DNA of 54,678 nucleotides from an uncultured Coriobacteriaceae bacterium (GCA_949298635.1 CASFXG010000014.1:1-54678), one strand, 5' to 3'; shown: positions 8,153 through 17,589, numbered from the stretch's first letter. The notes: generated by a model not told the origin, from the letters alone. Numbers and translations: made by a program.

Positions 8153-9409
8153 TCAGCGTGCCTCGTTGATGTAGGCGCGCCGCGGGAAATGAATATCTGG
8201 GAACCAATGTTGCGCAAGCTCGGCGAAGTAGCCGTCCGTCATGCTCGCAATGTAATCGACGACGGTCTGATCCGGATCGCTTTCCCAATCGTAGTCGCGT
8301 CCATAGTGCAAGAGCTGCTCGGACACGCGACGGATGTGGTGACGGAAGATGAAGCTCGACTCGTCGTGGGCGGCAAGGTCGGCCAGGCAGCGCTCGTACA
8401 TAAGCTCGAAAGCCCGCGAGAGCAGCTCGGCGCGCTCGCCCTCGATGCCGCTCGAGCGGTAGATCTTCGCGTAGTTCTCCGCCTTCGCGCGCCGGATCTC
8501 GGCGAAGAGCTCCTCGCTCATCTCGATGCGGTCCTTACCGTAGCTGTGGGCGATGATATCTGCCGAAGCGTGCGTCAAGATCCAGGAATTATAGGCGCCC
8601 CCGAGACCGTCCTCGAACGCGTCGCCCGTGAGCAGCCCCGCCTCGATCGCGTCCTGGCGGTCGCGCCCCACGTAGGCGATGATGTCCGAGATGCGCACGA
8701 CGCACCCCTCGAGCGTCGTGGGCCGGAGGTGCGCGATGGCGTGTCCTCCCTGCGTGTAGCAGTTTTCGACCGCTTCATCGAAAGCATCGAAGCCAGAGAG
8801 CTCCGAGAGCTGGAAGACGCGCTGCTCATACTCACCGTTATGGCAGAGCACGCCATCGAGCGTCTGGAGGGTGATGTTGCGCCCGTAGAGCACGTCGAGC
8901 ACGCGCACCGAATGCACGTTGTGATGGAACCAGCGCCCCGTGCGCGCATGGAAGACGTCGTTCAAGCAGCGCTCGCCTGCGTGTCCGAAGGGCGTGTGGC
9001 CAAGGTCGTGCCCGAGACCGATCGCCTCGATGAGGTCGCAATTAAGGCCGAGAGCATAGCCGATGTCGCGCGCGATGCGGGCTACAAGCTGCACATGAAG
9101 GCCGCGCCGCGAGAGGTCGTCGTTGGCACGGAACGAGAAGACCTGCGTCTTCCCAGCGTAGCGGTTGTAGGCGGGCAGGTGAAGGATCTTCTCGACGTCG
9201 CGCACATAGGCCGGGCGCCAGAAGTTGGCCTCGTCCGATGCCCGCGCCTCGCGTCGAAGCGCGTCCGCCTCGCGAGCGCGATACGGGTTCTGCCATCCAT
9301 GCGCACGATCCTCCTCCATGCGCTCGACGAGCTCCGGCGAGAGGGCATCCGGGATGGCGGCCATGCGCTCGCGCACCGCCTCGATGTCCCGCCCTGTTCG
9401 CGTTGCCAT
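8153..9409 (-). CDS. dgt: Deoxyguanosinetriphosphate triphosphohydrolase-like HD protein
   Basis: An HD-domain dNTPase that would cleave dGTP (or other dNTPs) to the nucleoside and triphosphate; 418 residues. The metal-binding HD signature is GLGHDLGHTPFGHAGE, preceded by R..THTLEV-equivalent RGLHVQLVARIARDIG and followed by the second substrate-loop region RISDIIAYVGRD, with the final conserved Asp. These are diagnostic of the Dgt family. I chose ATG 9409 because AAGGGGAG lies seven bases upstream; an in-frame ATG at 9448 has no such site. Substrate range (dGTP versus all dNTPs) cannot be read. A short 111-base gap separates it from rarA, with nothing recognisable in it. Confidence 0.93.
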   Translation of the reverse strand: MATRTGRDIEAVRERMAAIPDALSPELVERMEEDRAHGWQNPYRAREADALRREARASDEANFWRPAYVRDVEKILHLPAYNRYAGKTQVFSFRANDDLSRRGLHVQLVARIARDIGYALGLNCDLIEAIGLGHDLGHTPFGHAGERCLNDVFHARTGRWFHHNVHSVRVLDVLYGRNITLQTLDGVLCHNGEYEQRVFQLSELSGFDAFDEAVENCYTQGGHAIAHLRPTTLEGCVVRISDIIAYVGRDRQDAIEAGLLTGDAFEDGLGGAYNSWILTHASADIIAHSYGKDRIEMSEELFAEIRRAKAENYAKIYRSSGIEGERAELLSRAFELMYERCLADLAAHDESSFIFRHHIRRVSEQLLHYGRDYDWESDPDQTVVDYIASMTDGYFAELAQHWFPDIHFPRRAYINEAR

Positions 9410-9535
9410 AGCGCTCCCCTTTCCGCTCGTATGCTTCGTCCCTATCATCGCACATCACCCGGACAAGCGTGGGGCAGCAACGTGAAAACCCGAAGGAAGG
9501 CATCTGGCTCCCGAACTCCAGCGATTCCCTCGCGA

Positions 9536-9602
9536 CGACGTCGACATATTCTGCCGCTATTTCATCAAAAAGGGTAAGAACTGGCGGAAAAGGTCGACGT
9601 CG
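9536..9602. repeat. Inverted repeat downstream of the prepilin peptidase gene
   Basis: CGACGTCGAC (9536-9545) and GTCGACGTCG (9593-9602) are perfect complements. The pairing continues inward with TTCTGCC/GGCGGAA-type matches and a few mismatches. It lies in the 219-base gap between the peptidase stop and the dgt start. No U-run follows the stem on either strand. The frame through this stretch on the minus strand stays open but has no start or known family. Confidence 0.65.
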
Positions 9603-9628
9603 CGGGCGCGTGACACCCCGCCCCGGCA

Positions 9629-10105
9629 TCACAGCATCGCGGCGATCCAGAAGATGAGGAATGCGGTGCCGAAGAAGGGCATGAGCGGCAGGCTTTGGCG
9701 CCGCATGGCGACCGCAGCGACGGCAAGCGCAAGAAGTCCCAAAGCGAACGAGGAGACTGCGACCACGGGGTGCACGAGCATCATGCAGAAGAGCACCTTG
9801 ATATCGCCCATACCGAGGCCGGCATGTCCGCGCCATCTCCTCCACAGCACCTCCGCTGCGACGAGGGTCGCACAAACCGTGAGCGCGGCTCCGAAGACGA
9901 CCCCGCGCGCTGCCGCGTCGTACCGGCACCAAGCGAGCACCACGCCGCAGGCGAGCATGGCGAGCACGAGCCCGTTGGGAACGCGTCGCTCGCGCGCATC
10001 GAACGCGATCGCCGCCACGACGAGCGCGAAAAAGCAGAGCAGTGCCGCGCCCGCTAGGACGTCACACGCCGAATACTCGTCTGCGAAGCTCACCGCCACC
10101 GGCAT
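9629..10105 (-). CDS. A24-family prepilin peptidase-like aspartic protease
   Basis: A 158-residue membrane protein with about five or six hydrophobic segments, the size of short archaeal/actinobacterial prepilin peptidases (TadV/CpaA type) that lack the methyltransferase domain. Both catalytic aspartates are visible: FDARERRVPNG (first Asp, near residue 35) and GMGDIKVL (GxGD motif, near 98). It would cleave type IV pilin-like signal peptides at the membrane. No pilin, assembly ATPase or Tad genes occur in this window. The ATG lies two bases after the stop of the ATP-grasp gene, so the two are coupled. Confidence 0.85.
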   Translation of the reverse strand: MPVAVSFADEYSACDVLAGAALLCFFALVVAAIAFDARERRVPNGLVLAMLACGVVLAWCRYDAAARGVVFGAALTVCATLVAAEVLWRRWRGHAGLGMGDIKVLFCMMLVHPVVAVSSFALGLLALAVAAVAMRRQSLPLMPFFGTAFLIFWIAAML

Positions 10106-10107
10106 CG

Positions 10108-11514
10108 CTACGCGTCTTCGACGACGAGGCAGCCCATGTTCAGGCGGCCAGCGAACTCACCGATGACCGAAGCCTGTCCACAGCGCGTGAACACACCGGA
10201 GAAGCGCCCGTTGAACAGGAAGAGCCCTTCCATGTTCATATACGGCTCGAACGGCCTGTCCTGCCCCGCGACGCCACCTTCGACGTTCGGCGAGGCATAG
10301 GGCACGACGTATTCCTGAACGATACCGCCGCTTCGCGCGACCTCCGCGAGCACCGCGCGCCATTCCGCATCCGTGCAGTCACGTCCCGCGCGCACGCCGA
10401 TGCTGTTGTAGCCGTCGCGTGGCTTGGCGATCCAGCGTTCGCGCTCGGAAAAGGGCGCAAGGTCGCTCGAAGCGTCGAGGAGATAGGTCGCCGGCACGTG
10501 CTCACGTACGAACGCGCGCTCCGCACTGGTAAGGATATCCTCCACCGCCTCGCTGTGAAGCACCGCGAAGACCGTCTTCGTGGCGCACGGCCAGGTACGA
10601 AAGCCGCCGACGATGGGCACGCGCCCGTCTTCGGCGCAGGCCATGAGCGCATCCGCGCCGTCGCACGGCTTCTCAAGCATCTCCGAGATCACGACGCGCC
10701 GCCACACGCAGTCGATGGGGCCTGTCGCATCGCGCAGCACGCCATCCTCATACGTCAGGTCGCGGATGCCGGCGAAGCGCAGCTCCGCACCGTGCTCGGC
10801 AAACACGCGCCCAAACTCTTCAATCTCCTCGCGGACGATGCTCTCGGCATAATCGACGGCAACGACGCGCGGACGCACGGCGCTCCCGCCCGCATCGCGA
10901 TAGCAGGAAAGAATCGCCGCGACGCATGCTCCGTAGATGTCGAAAGCCGCGACGCCATGCCGCCGTGCGAACTCCAAACCCGTCGCCGTGAGCAAGTTCG
11001 CGCGCGTCACTTCCTCCGTCACAAGCATGCCGGAGGAGCCGTCGGTATTGAGTTCGCAGAACTTGAAAGCGCCCGTGACCTCGTCGAGGAAGATGTCAAC
11101 GCGGGCGATGGGAATCTGCACGGGAAAAGCGTTCGGCATACACGCGAGCCGCTCGATGGCGGGATCGAGCTTGAAGAGCGCTCGGAAGTCCGCGTCCTTA
11201 ACGAAGCGCGCCGTGACCTTCTCCATGATGCCGCCCATGGTCTCGGCGATCCAGGCGAGGTAGCCGAGGTCGCGGTCAGAAAAGACCTTGGGAACGAAGC
11301 TCCACTGCACCGGTCCGCCGTGATAAAGCGCGTTCGTGGTGGAGAGGAACGCGTCGCCCGCCTCGTGCGAGGACGCGTCCCCGCCGAGGCCTTCGGCGAT
11401 CTGAGCGTACTCGGCCTCGAGGCGCACGCTGTCGAGCGGGGCGTCTGCAAAAGGACGCGCGGCAAACACAGGACTCACAGGCAGACGGGAGGGGACGGTC
11501 GTGCGAGATTCCAT
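10108..11514 (-). CDS. ATP-grasp ligase, glutathionylspermidine synthase-like
   Basis: A 468-residue protein with features of glutathionylspermidine-synthase-like or circularly permuted ATP-grasp ligases: FCELNTDGSSGM near residue 150, RWIAKPRDGYNSIGVRAG near 350, and IVQEYVVPY near 400, with a conserved C-terminal FAGRLNMGCLV. Such enzymes form an amide bond using ATP through an acyl phosphate. The substrate is not evident, and true glutathionylspermidine synthesis is unlikely without the amidase domain. Start at ATG 11514 with AGGAG nine bases upstream; an upstream in-frame ATG lacks one. It is coupled to the downstream peptidase gene, although no functional link is known. Confidence 0.7.
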   Translation of the reverse strand: MESRTTVPSRLPVSPVFAARPFADAPLDSVRLEAEYAQIAEGLGGDASSHEAGDAFLSTTNALYHGGPVQWSFVPKVFSDRDLGYLAWIAETMGGIMEKVTARFVKDADFRALFKLDPAIERLACMPNAFPVQIPIARVDIFLDEVTGAFKFCELNTDGSSGMLVTEEVTRANLLTATGLEFARRHGVAAFDIYGACVAAILSCYRDAGGSAVRPRVVAVDYAESIVREEIEEFGRVFAEHGAELRFAGIRDLTYEDGVLRDATGPIDCVWRRVVISEMLEKPCDGADALMACAEDGRVPIVGGFRTWPCATKTVFAVLHSEAVEDILTSAERAFVREHVPATYLLDASSDLAPFSERERWIAKPRDGYNSIGVRAGRDCTDAEWRAVLAEVARSGGIVQEYVVPYASPNVEGGVAGQDRPFEPYMNMEGLFLFNGRFSGVFTRCGQASVIGEFAGRLNMGCLVVEDA

Positions 11515-11622
11515 AAGCGAGGCTCCTAACGGGAAGATGGTTTTCCCTATACTACCCCGCGTGGGCGCGAACATCCCGGCAGGCGCGAAATCGAAACGCA
11601 GCCGACGGGCGCGGCGAAGCGC

Positions 11623-12933
11623 CTACGCCTCCGCAGCCTTCCCCACCACGTCGTCCAGTGTGAGCGAGATGCTGTGCGGCGTGGGCACCCAGTCGACCTT
11701 CAGGAAGAGTGCGGCCACGATGAGCGGGATATATGTGAGCATGAACAGCGGAAACGTGAAGACATTGAGCAGTATGCGCAGGTGGCTCTTGCAGTGGATG
11801 TGCCTGCGCTCGATGATCATGGTGAAGAGCCCCATGATGAGATACGTCTGGTAGAGCGTGGCGAGCGAGGCCACGATGGATTGGAAGCAGGCGTCGATCT
11901 CGGCGTCGGTGGCGAGAAAACCGTGGCTCAAGAGGCCCACGACGAGAAACGTCCCGTTCGCAAGTATCGAGATGAGCGTGATGAGGTTTCCCGGTGCAAT
12001 CGTCATGAACATGTCGTACGCCGAGAACCGCCGATGCCGGGCGAACGATTTCACAAGCTGCGACCCGTAGGTGAAGAACACCTGGTAGAAGCCTTTCGTC
12101 CAGCGCATGCGCTGCTTCCAAGAGGCGGCAAACCCAACCGGCTGCTCGTCGAAGAACTCCGCGGGTGCGTAGGCGATACGCACGCCGTGGACAGCACAGA
12201 ACGTCGAGAACTGAATATCCTCGGTGAGCGTGTGGAACTGCCAGCCCCCCATGCCCTCGATGATCTTCGCCGAGATGAGGTACCCCGAACCTGAGACAGC
12301 GCACGAGGTGCCGCAGAGCATGCGCGCGTTGTTCAGGAAGCGCGCCTCCCTCAGAAAGGAAGTCGCGTAAGCAGCCGAGACCCAGGAGCTGCCGAAGTTC
12401 TTCGAATTCCGATAGCTCGTGACGGCCATGTAGCCCGCGTCAAAGGCGTCGTTCATGATGCGCGTGTACTCCGGGCTCACGAGGTTGTCGGCATCGAAGA
12501 TGAAAAAGCCCTCGTAGGTGCCCGGATATTCGCGCAGGATACGCTTGAAGCCGAAGTCCATGACCCAACTCTTGCCCTTGCGCGCAAGGTCCTCGCGCTC
12601 GTAGACGATCGCGCCGGCCTCGCGAGCGACGCGCGCTGTGTCGTCCGTGCAGGCGTCGGCCACCACGAAGACGTCGATGAGCTCAGGCGGGTAATCCTGC
12701 TCGCGGATCGAGCGGACGAGGTTCGCGATAACGGCCTCCTCGTTATGCGCGGCGATGAAGAAGGCGTAGCGGTGCAGCTTCTTGGCCTTCGGATAGCGCA
12801 CCTCGCCGCGCACGACGCCGATGATGAAGAAGACCGCCTGGTAGAAGAAGCACACAGTGAAAAGCGCTACGACGATCATGTTGAACTGCACGATGGGCGT
12901 CGCGCTGAGGAAGTTCGCGATGAAATCGGGCAC
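11623..12933 (-). CDS. Family 2 processive-type membrane glycosyltransferase
   Basis: A 436-residue GT-A glycosyltransferase. One membrane helix at residues 17-42, then the catalytic domain with AAHNEE, FIFDADNLV (metal-binding DxD type), LTEDIQFS (catalytic TED) and QRMRWTKGF (QxxRW, the mark of processive enzymes). Three to four C-terminal membrane segments follow (from residue 290). It would add sugars from a nucleotide donor to a growing exopolysaccharide or a membrane acceptor. The start is GTG 12933 with GGAG seven bases upstream. No other polysaccharide genes are adjacent. Exact donor and product are unknown. Confidence 0.88.
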   Translation of the reverse strand: MPDFIANFLSATPIVQFNMIVVALFTVCFFYQAVFFIIGVVRGEVRYPKAKKLHRYAFFIAAHNEEAVIANLVRSIREQDYPPELIDVFVVADACTDDTARVAREAGAIVYEREDLARKGKSWVMDFGFKRILREYPGTYEGFFIFDADNLVSPEYTRIMNDAFDAGYMAVTSYRNSKNFGSSWVSAAYATSFLREARFLNNARMLCGTSCAVSGSGYLISAKIIEGMGGWQFHTLTEDIQFSTFCAVHGVRIAYAPAEFFDEQPVGFAASWKQRMRWTKGFYQVFFTYGSQLVKSFARHRRFSAYDMFMTIAPGNLITLISILANGTFLVVGLLSHGFLATDAEIDACFQSIVASLATLYQTYLIMGLFTMIIERRHIHCKSHLRILLNVFTFPLFMLTYIPLIVAALFLKVDWVPTPHSISLTLDDVVGKAAEA

Positions 12934-13065
12934 GGGGGCACTCCAAAGGTAGAGGTGATGGTGGGAACCAGTTTAGGACAGAGCCGCAGCGCCGCGGCGA
13001 AATCGATAAAATCCAGACAGCCGCGCCTGCGTGAACGCGGTTGCGACCAGCTTGGCCGGATGCTC

Positions 13066-14073
13066 TCATCCCATAAGCTGGGGAACGATGTCCTCGCCCG
13101 CCTCGGTGCGGCCGAGGGAACGGTCTTCGAGCTCCTCGAGCGCTGCCGCGAGGTCCCAGGGAAGCGTGTCGCGGCACTCGATCTCCTCGCCCGTGACGGG
13201 ATGCGCGAACTTCACGCGCCAGGAATGCAGGAACTGCCGGGTAAGCCCCAAATCGGCGCGCTCAGAGCCCTTGCCATAGAGCGGGTCGCCCACGAGCGGA
13301 TGGTTGATGTGGCGCATGTGGACGCGAATCTGATGCGTGCGCCCGGTATAGAGATGGCATTCAACGAGCGTATAGCCCTCGTCGAAGCGCTCGGCGTCGA
13401 AGCGCTCGAGCACGCGAAACGTCGTGATGGCCTGCCGTGCGAAGGGGTCGTCCGACACCGCCATCTTCACGCGGTCGCGCGTCGAGCGGGCGATGCCCGT
13501 GTCGATCGTGCCCTCGTCGTGTGCGATGTAGCCGTGCACGAGCGCGATGTAGCGGCGATCGAGCGTGCGCAGGCGAATGAGATCCTGCAGCGCTCGCTGG
13601 GTTGCGTCGTCCTTTGCCGCAAGCATGAGGCCCGTCGTGTCGCGGTCGAGCCGATGCACGATGCCCGGCCTGTCCTCTCCTTGAAGTGTTCCCAGATGCT
13701 CCAGGCCGCAATGGTACACAAGCGCGTTCGCAAGCGTGCCGTCGGCGTGCCCGTGCGCCGGATGGCACACGAGGCCGCGCTGCTTGGAAAGGACGATGAG
13801 GTAGTCATCTTCGAACCTGATATCGAGCGGGATCGACTGCGGAACCACCACGCCGGGCTCCTGTTCATCGGGGAGTTCGACGGAGATGCGGTCGCCCACG
13901 GCCACGCAGTATTTCTTCGAAAGGCACGGCTCGCCGTTCACATCGACGGCTCCCGCCTCGATGAGCCGCGCGCACGCGGAGCGCGACGGCGTGCCCTCCT
14001 GTGCGCCGAGGAAGGCGTCGATTCGCGCGCCCGCTGAGGTCTCATCGACAAGGATGTGCAGATCGCCGGGCAT
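13066..14073 (-). CDS. rluD: RluD-family 23S rRNA pseudouridine synthase
   Basis: Isomerises uridines to pseudouridine in RNA, by family most likely in the large-subunit rRNA. The 335-residue protein has an N-terminal S4 RNA-binding domain (ARIDAFLGAQEGTPSRSACARLIEAG) and the catalytic motif HRLDRDTTGLMLAAK with the essential Asp. The C-terminal part includes YTGRTHQIRVHMRHINHPLVGDPLYG. ATG 14073 lies one base after the lspA stop and has AAAGGGCG upstream. A much longer open frame upstream is shadow of lspA. The lspA-rluD pair is a common operon in Gram-positive bacteria. Target position (1911/1915/1917 or other) is not provable here. Confidence 0.93.
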   Translation of the reverse strand: MPGDLHILVDETSAGARIDAFLGAQEGTPSRSACARLIEAGAVDVNGEPCLSKKYCVAVGDRISVELPDEQEPGVVVPQSIPLDIRFEDDYLIVLSKQRGLVCHPAHGHADGTLANALVYHCGLEHLGTLQGEDRPGIVHRLDRDTTGLMLAAKDDATQRALQDLIRLRTLDRRYIALVHGYIAHDEGTIDTGIARSTRDRVKMAVSDDPFARQAITTFRVLERFDAERFDEGYTLVECHLYTGRTHQIRVHMRHINHPLVGDPLYGKGSERADLGLTRQFLHSWRVKFAHPVTGEEIECRDTLPWDLAAALEELEDRSLGRTEAGEDIVPQLMG

Positions 14074-14074
14074 G

Positions 14075-14698
14075 CTAGCGCCCTTTCTTGCCAGAGACAC
14101 CGCGGGCGCTGCGGCGACGCTCGCGCTCGGCCTTGATCGCGCTGTCCGTGTACGAGGCGCGATCTGCCTCGGCGCGCTCCTTCGCCGCGGCGTTTGCGGG
14201 AGAGAGGAAGATGAACCCGACGAGCGCGATGGCAACGCCCACCGTGATGCCGATATCCGCGACGTTGAAGCTCGGGAACTCCATGAAGCGCGTCGTGATG
14301 AAATCCGTGACAAAGCCGTGCGCCACGCGGTCGATGGCGTTGCCGATAGCCCCGCCGCACACCATGCCGAGGCCAATGACCTCGAGGCGCGACACGAGCG
14401 GAGCGCGTACGAGGTAGATGAGCGACGCCGCGACCATGATCACCGCGAGCGCCGCGAACGCGATGCCGAAGCCCTCGCCGAGGCCGAACGCCGCGCCGCG
14501 GTTCTCGACGTACTCGAAGCCGAACACGCCGGGTAGCACCTCGACGGGAAAGAGCCCCTGCGCCTGCGCGGCGCGCACGAACGCCTTCGAGATCTGATCG
14601 AAGCACACGAAGGTGACCGCAAGCACGGTCAGCACCGCGAGGCGCCACAGAAAGGGCGGTTGGAAGCTTTGGATATCAACCTTGCGCTTGTTCGGCAC
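14075..14698 (-). CDS. lspA: Lipoprotein signal peptidase II
   Basis: Removes the signal peptide from lipid-modified prolipoproteins at the membrane. The 207-residue protein has four membrane segments and both catalytic Asp motifs: GGAIGNAIDRV and FNVADIGITVG. ENRGAAFG matches the conserved NxGaaFg region. It starts at GTG 14698, six bases after AAAGGA. The N-terminal extension of about 15 residues and the basic C-terminal tail (about 40 residues) make it longer than the usual 160 residues. Pairs with rluD downstream. Confidence 0.96.
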   Translation of the reverse strand: MPNKRKVDIQSFQPPFLWRLAVLTVLAVTFVCFDQISKAFVRAAQAQGLFPVEVLPGVFGFEYVENRGAAFGLGEGFGIAFAALAVIMVAASLIYLVRAPLVSRLEVIGLGMVCGGAIGNAIDRVAHGFVTDFITTRFMEFPSFNVADIGITVGVAIALVGFIFLSPANAAAKERAEADRASYTDSAIKAERERRRSARGVSGKKGR

Positions 14699-14715
14699 GT
14701 CGTTCCTTTCCAAAC

Positions 14716-14753
14716 GGGCTGCGGCGGCGGGGCGCACCCTGCCGCCGCAGCCC
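14716..14753 (-). terminator. Strong hairpin between ileS and lspA
   Basis: A perfect 12-bp stem (GGGCTGCGGCGG / CCGCCGCAGCCC) with a 14-base loop follows the ileS stop by about 10 bases and ends just before the lspA ribosome binding site. It is followed on the minus strand only by GTTTGG, so it is a weak or partial terminator, or an mRNA-processing/stability hairpin between the two genes. Confidence 0.6.
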
Positions 14754-14763
14754 TCGTGTGTTC

Positions 14764-17589
14764 CTACGCCCCAAGCGCCTCGGCGCAGCGCGCGCAGATA
14801 TGCTCGTGCTCGCCGTGGACACCGGTGTCCTCGCGGTAGTTCCAGCAGCGGTCACAGCGCTCGCCATGGGCGGCCTCGACTGTCGCGGTAAACTCGTCGC
14901 CCTGTGCGAGCTCGACCTCGGAAACGATGAAGAACTCGGCGAGGTCGCAGGCGAGCTCACCGGTGAGGAGCGCATAGGCTTCCGCCGGCGCGGTCGCCTG
15001 AACGCGCACCTCCTGGCTCTTGGTGAACGTACCCGCGCCTCGGGCGTCCTCGATAGCCTTCGTCACCACACCGCGGAGCTCCATCGCTGCATCGAGCACG
15101 GCACCGTAGCGGTTCGCCTCGTCGAGCGCGATAGGCGCCTGGTACCAATCGAGCAGCGCTGCATACGTCTGGCCATCGCGCGCGCCGGCGGGCGCATAGG
15201 CCATGACCTCGTCGCATGTGAAGGCAAGGATGGGCTGCAGGTCGCGCAGGAGCATGGAGAGGAGCTCCGTGAGCACCGTCTGGGCGCTCCGGCGGGCAAG
15301 CGAGCCCACCTTCTCGCAATAGAGGCGATTCTTGAGCGCGTCGAGGTACACGTTCGAGAGCTCCGTGACCACGAAGTCGTAGAGCGTGCGGTAGGCGCGG
15401 TTGAACTCATAGCCGCGATAGGCGTCGTCGACCTCGGCCTGCACCTGCGTGAGGCGTGCGACCATGAGCTTGTCGAGCGGCAGCAGGTCTTCGAACGGCA
15501 CCTCCTCGTGCTCGGGGTCGAACTGTCCCTCAAGCTCACCGAGCAGGAAGCGGAAGGTGTTGCGGAAGCGGCGGTACGCGTCCGAGGTACGCGCAAGGAT
15601 CTCGTGGTCGATCGCGACATCGGAAGAGGTATCGACGCTCGCCACCCACAGGCGGATGATGTCGGCACCCATCTCGTCGCAGACCTTGTTCGGGTCGATC
15701 ACGTTGCCGAGCGACTTCGACATCTTGCGACCCTGGCCGTCGAGTGTGAAGCCCTGTGAGACGACCGCCTTGTAGGGCGCGACGCCGTTGGCGCCCACGC
15801 TCGTGAGCAGCGAGCTCTGGAACCAGCCGCGGTGCTGGTCGGAACCCTCGAGGTACATGTCCGCCGGGTACTCGAGCTCGGGACGGTTCTCGCACACGGC
15901 CTTCCAGGACACGCCGGAATCCCACCACACGTCGAGGATGTCGCGGTCGGCTTTGAGATGGTGCCCGCCGCACTTGGGGCAGACGCACGCATCGCCCAGG
16001 TAGCTTTCGGGCGCATCGGTGAACCAGGCGTCCGAGCCCTTCTCCTTGAAGAGCGCGATCACGGCGTCAAGTGTATCGTCGTTCATAACCTTCTCGCCGC
16101 AGTCCGCGCAGGTATAGCTCGGGATGGGCACACCCCAGTTGCGCTGGCGCGAGATGCACCAGTCCGGGCGCTGCTCCACCATGGCGCCGATGCGGTTCTT
16201 CGCGTGGTCCGGATACCATGCCACGTGGTTCAGCACCTGGTCGAGCGCCTGCTCGCGCAGGCCCGTCTCGTCCATGGAGACGAACCACTGGTCCGTCGCA
16301 CGGAAGATGACCGGATTCTTGCAGCGCCAGCAGTGCGGGTAGCTGTGGGTAATCTTCTTCTCGGCAAGCAGTGTCCCGCGCTCGGTGAGCCAGGCGATGA
16401 TCTTCGGGTTCGCCTCGTCGGTGTCGAGCCCGCCGAAGGGACCGCCCGTACCGTACTCCTCGCCCACATAGAAGCGACCGTCGTCGTCGACGGGCATGAT
16501 GATGGGCAGGTTGCAGCGGACGCCGGTGTAGTAGTCGTCGACGCCGTGGCCGGGCGCGGTGTGCACGCAGCCGGTACCGTCTTCGAGCGTGACGTAGTCC
16601 GCCGTGACGACCTTGCCCGTCACGCCTTCGAAGATGGGCTGCTTATAGGTGATGCCCACGAGCTCTTCACCCTTCGCACCCCAGGGCTCGGAGGCTCCGG
16701 CGGGCGTGAAGAGGCGTGCATCCTCACGATGCGCCGTCTCGTGGAAGACCTTCTCCCAAAGTGCCTTCGCCATGATACCCAGGCGGCCGTCGGCCTCGAC
16801 GGCGACGTAGTCCGCCTCGGGCGAGAGCGCCACGCCGGCGTTCGCCGGGAGCGTCCAGGGGGTCGTGGTCCAGATCACCACGTCGACGGGCATATCGCTC
16901 GAAGCAAGTGCGTCGGGCACGTCGATGAGCTCGAAGCGGACGAAGATCGAGGGGCTCGTCTCGTCGGAATACTCGATCTCCGCCTCCGCAAGCGCTGTGT
17001 GGCAGTGCTTGCACCAGTGCACGGGTTTGCGACCGCGATAGATCATGCCGGCGTCGAACATGGCCTTGAAGACCTCGATGTCGGCGGCGTCGTGCTCGTG
17101 GTAGAGCGTGAGATACGGGTTATCCCAATCGCCGAGCACGCCCAAGCGGCGGAAACCGGCCTTCTGGAGCTCGATGTTCTCGACAGCGAACTCGTGGCAC
17201 ATCTCGCGGATCTTCGCCGTGGGCGTCGCGTTGAACTTCGCCGTGCCGAGTTTCTCTTCTACCTTGTGCTCGATAGGCTGACCATGGCAGTCCCAGCCGG
17301 GAACGTAGGGGGTCTGCTCACCCAGCATGGCGTGGTAGCGCATGATCATATCTTTGGAGATCTTGTTCATGGCGTGGCCGATGTGGATGGGGCCGTTCGC
17401 GTATGGAGGGCCGTCGTGCAACACGAACTTCTTGTGCCCTTCGTTCTTCTTTTGAAGCAGCTCGTAGACCCCGTTTTCGTTCCATGCCTCGAGGCGCTTG
17501 GGCTCGGACTTGTTCAAGCCCGCGCGCATGGGGAAGCTCGTCTTCGGCAGGTTCATGGTCTCTTGGTACTTGCTCTTTTCCTTCGCCAC
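14764..17589 (-). CDS. ileS: Isoleucyl-tRNA synthetase
   Basis: Charges tRNA-Ile; class I synthetase, 941 residues. HIGH motif in NGPIHIGHAMNK (near residue 60), KMSKS motif in GQGRKMSKSLGN, the CP1 editing domain with WTTTPWTLPANAGV, and a C-terminal zinc finger (CDRCWNYR...CARCAEAL). This is the bacterial, mupirocin-sensitive-type architecture. Two extra CxxC pairs occur in the mid region (CADCGE, CPKCGG). It starts at GTG 17589 with GGGGAGGG eight bases upstream; the open frame continues upstream into the leader without an RBS. Expression is controlled by the T-box leader directly upstream, which senses uncharged tRNA-Ile. Confidence 0.98.
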   Translation of the reverse strand: MAKEKSKYQETMNLPKTSFPMRAGLNKSEPKRLEAWNENGVYELLQKKNEGHKKFVLHDGPPYANGPIHIGHAMNKISKDMIMRYHAMLGEQTPYVPGWDCHGQPIEHKVEEKLGTAKFNATPTAKIREMCHEFAVENIELQKAGFRRLGVLGDWDNPYLTLYHEHDAADIEVFKAMFDAGMIYRGRKPVHWCKHCHTALAEAEIEYSDETSPSIFVRFELIDVPDALASSDMPVDVVIWTTTPWTLPANAGVALSPEADYVAVEADGRLGIMAKALWEKVFHETAHREDARLFTPAGASEPWGAKGEELVGITYKQPIFEGVTGKVVTADYVTLEDGTGCVHTAPGHGVDDYYTGVRCNLPIIMPVDDDGRFYVGEEYGTGGPFGGLDTDEANPKIIAWLTERGTLLAEKKITHSYPHCWRCKNPVIFRATDQWFVSMDETGLREQALDQVLNHVAWYPDHAKNRIGAMVEQRPDWCISRQRNWGVPIPSYTCADCGEKVMNDDTLDAVIALFKEKGSDAWFTDAPESYLGDACVCPKCGGHHLKADRDILDVWWDSGVSWKAVCENRPELEYPADMYLEGSDQHRGWFQSSLLTSVGANGVAPYKAVVSQGFTLDGQGRKMSKSLGNVIDPNKVCDEMGADIIRLWVASVDTSSDVAIDHEILARTSDAYRRFRNTFRFLLGELEGQFDPEHEEVPFEDLLPLDKLMVARLTQVQAEVDDAYRGYEFNRAYRTLYDFVVTELSNVYLDALKNRLYCEKVGSLARRSAQTVLTELLSMLLRDLQPILAFTCDEVMAYAPAGARDGQTYAALLDWYQAPIALDEANRYGAVLDAAMELRGVVTKAIEDARGAGTFTKSQEVRVQATAPAEAYALLTGELACDLAEFFIVSEVELAQGDEFTATVEAAHGERCDRCWNYREDTGVHGEHEHICARCAEALGA

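Noticed and set aside
9042..9932. A 296-residue minus-strand frame spanning the gap between the peptidase gene and dgt
   Set aside because: It overlaps both real genes in another frame and runs through the inverted repeat at 9536-9602; no start or motif supports it.
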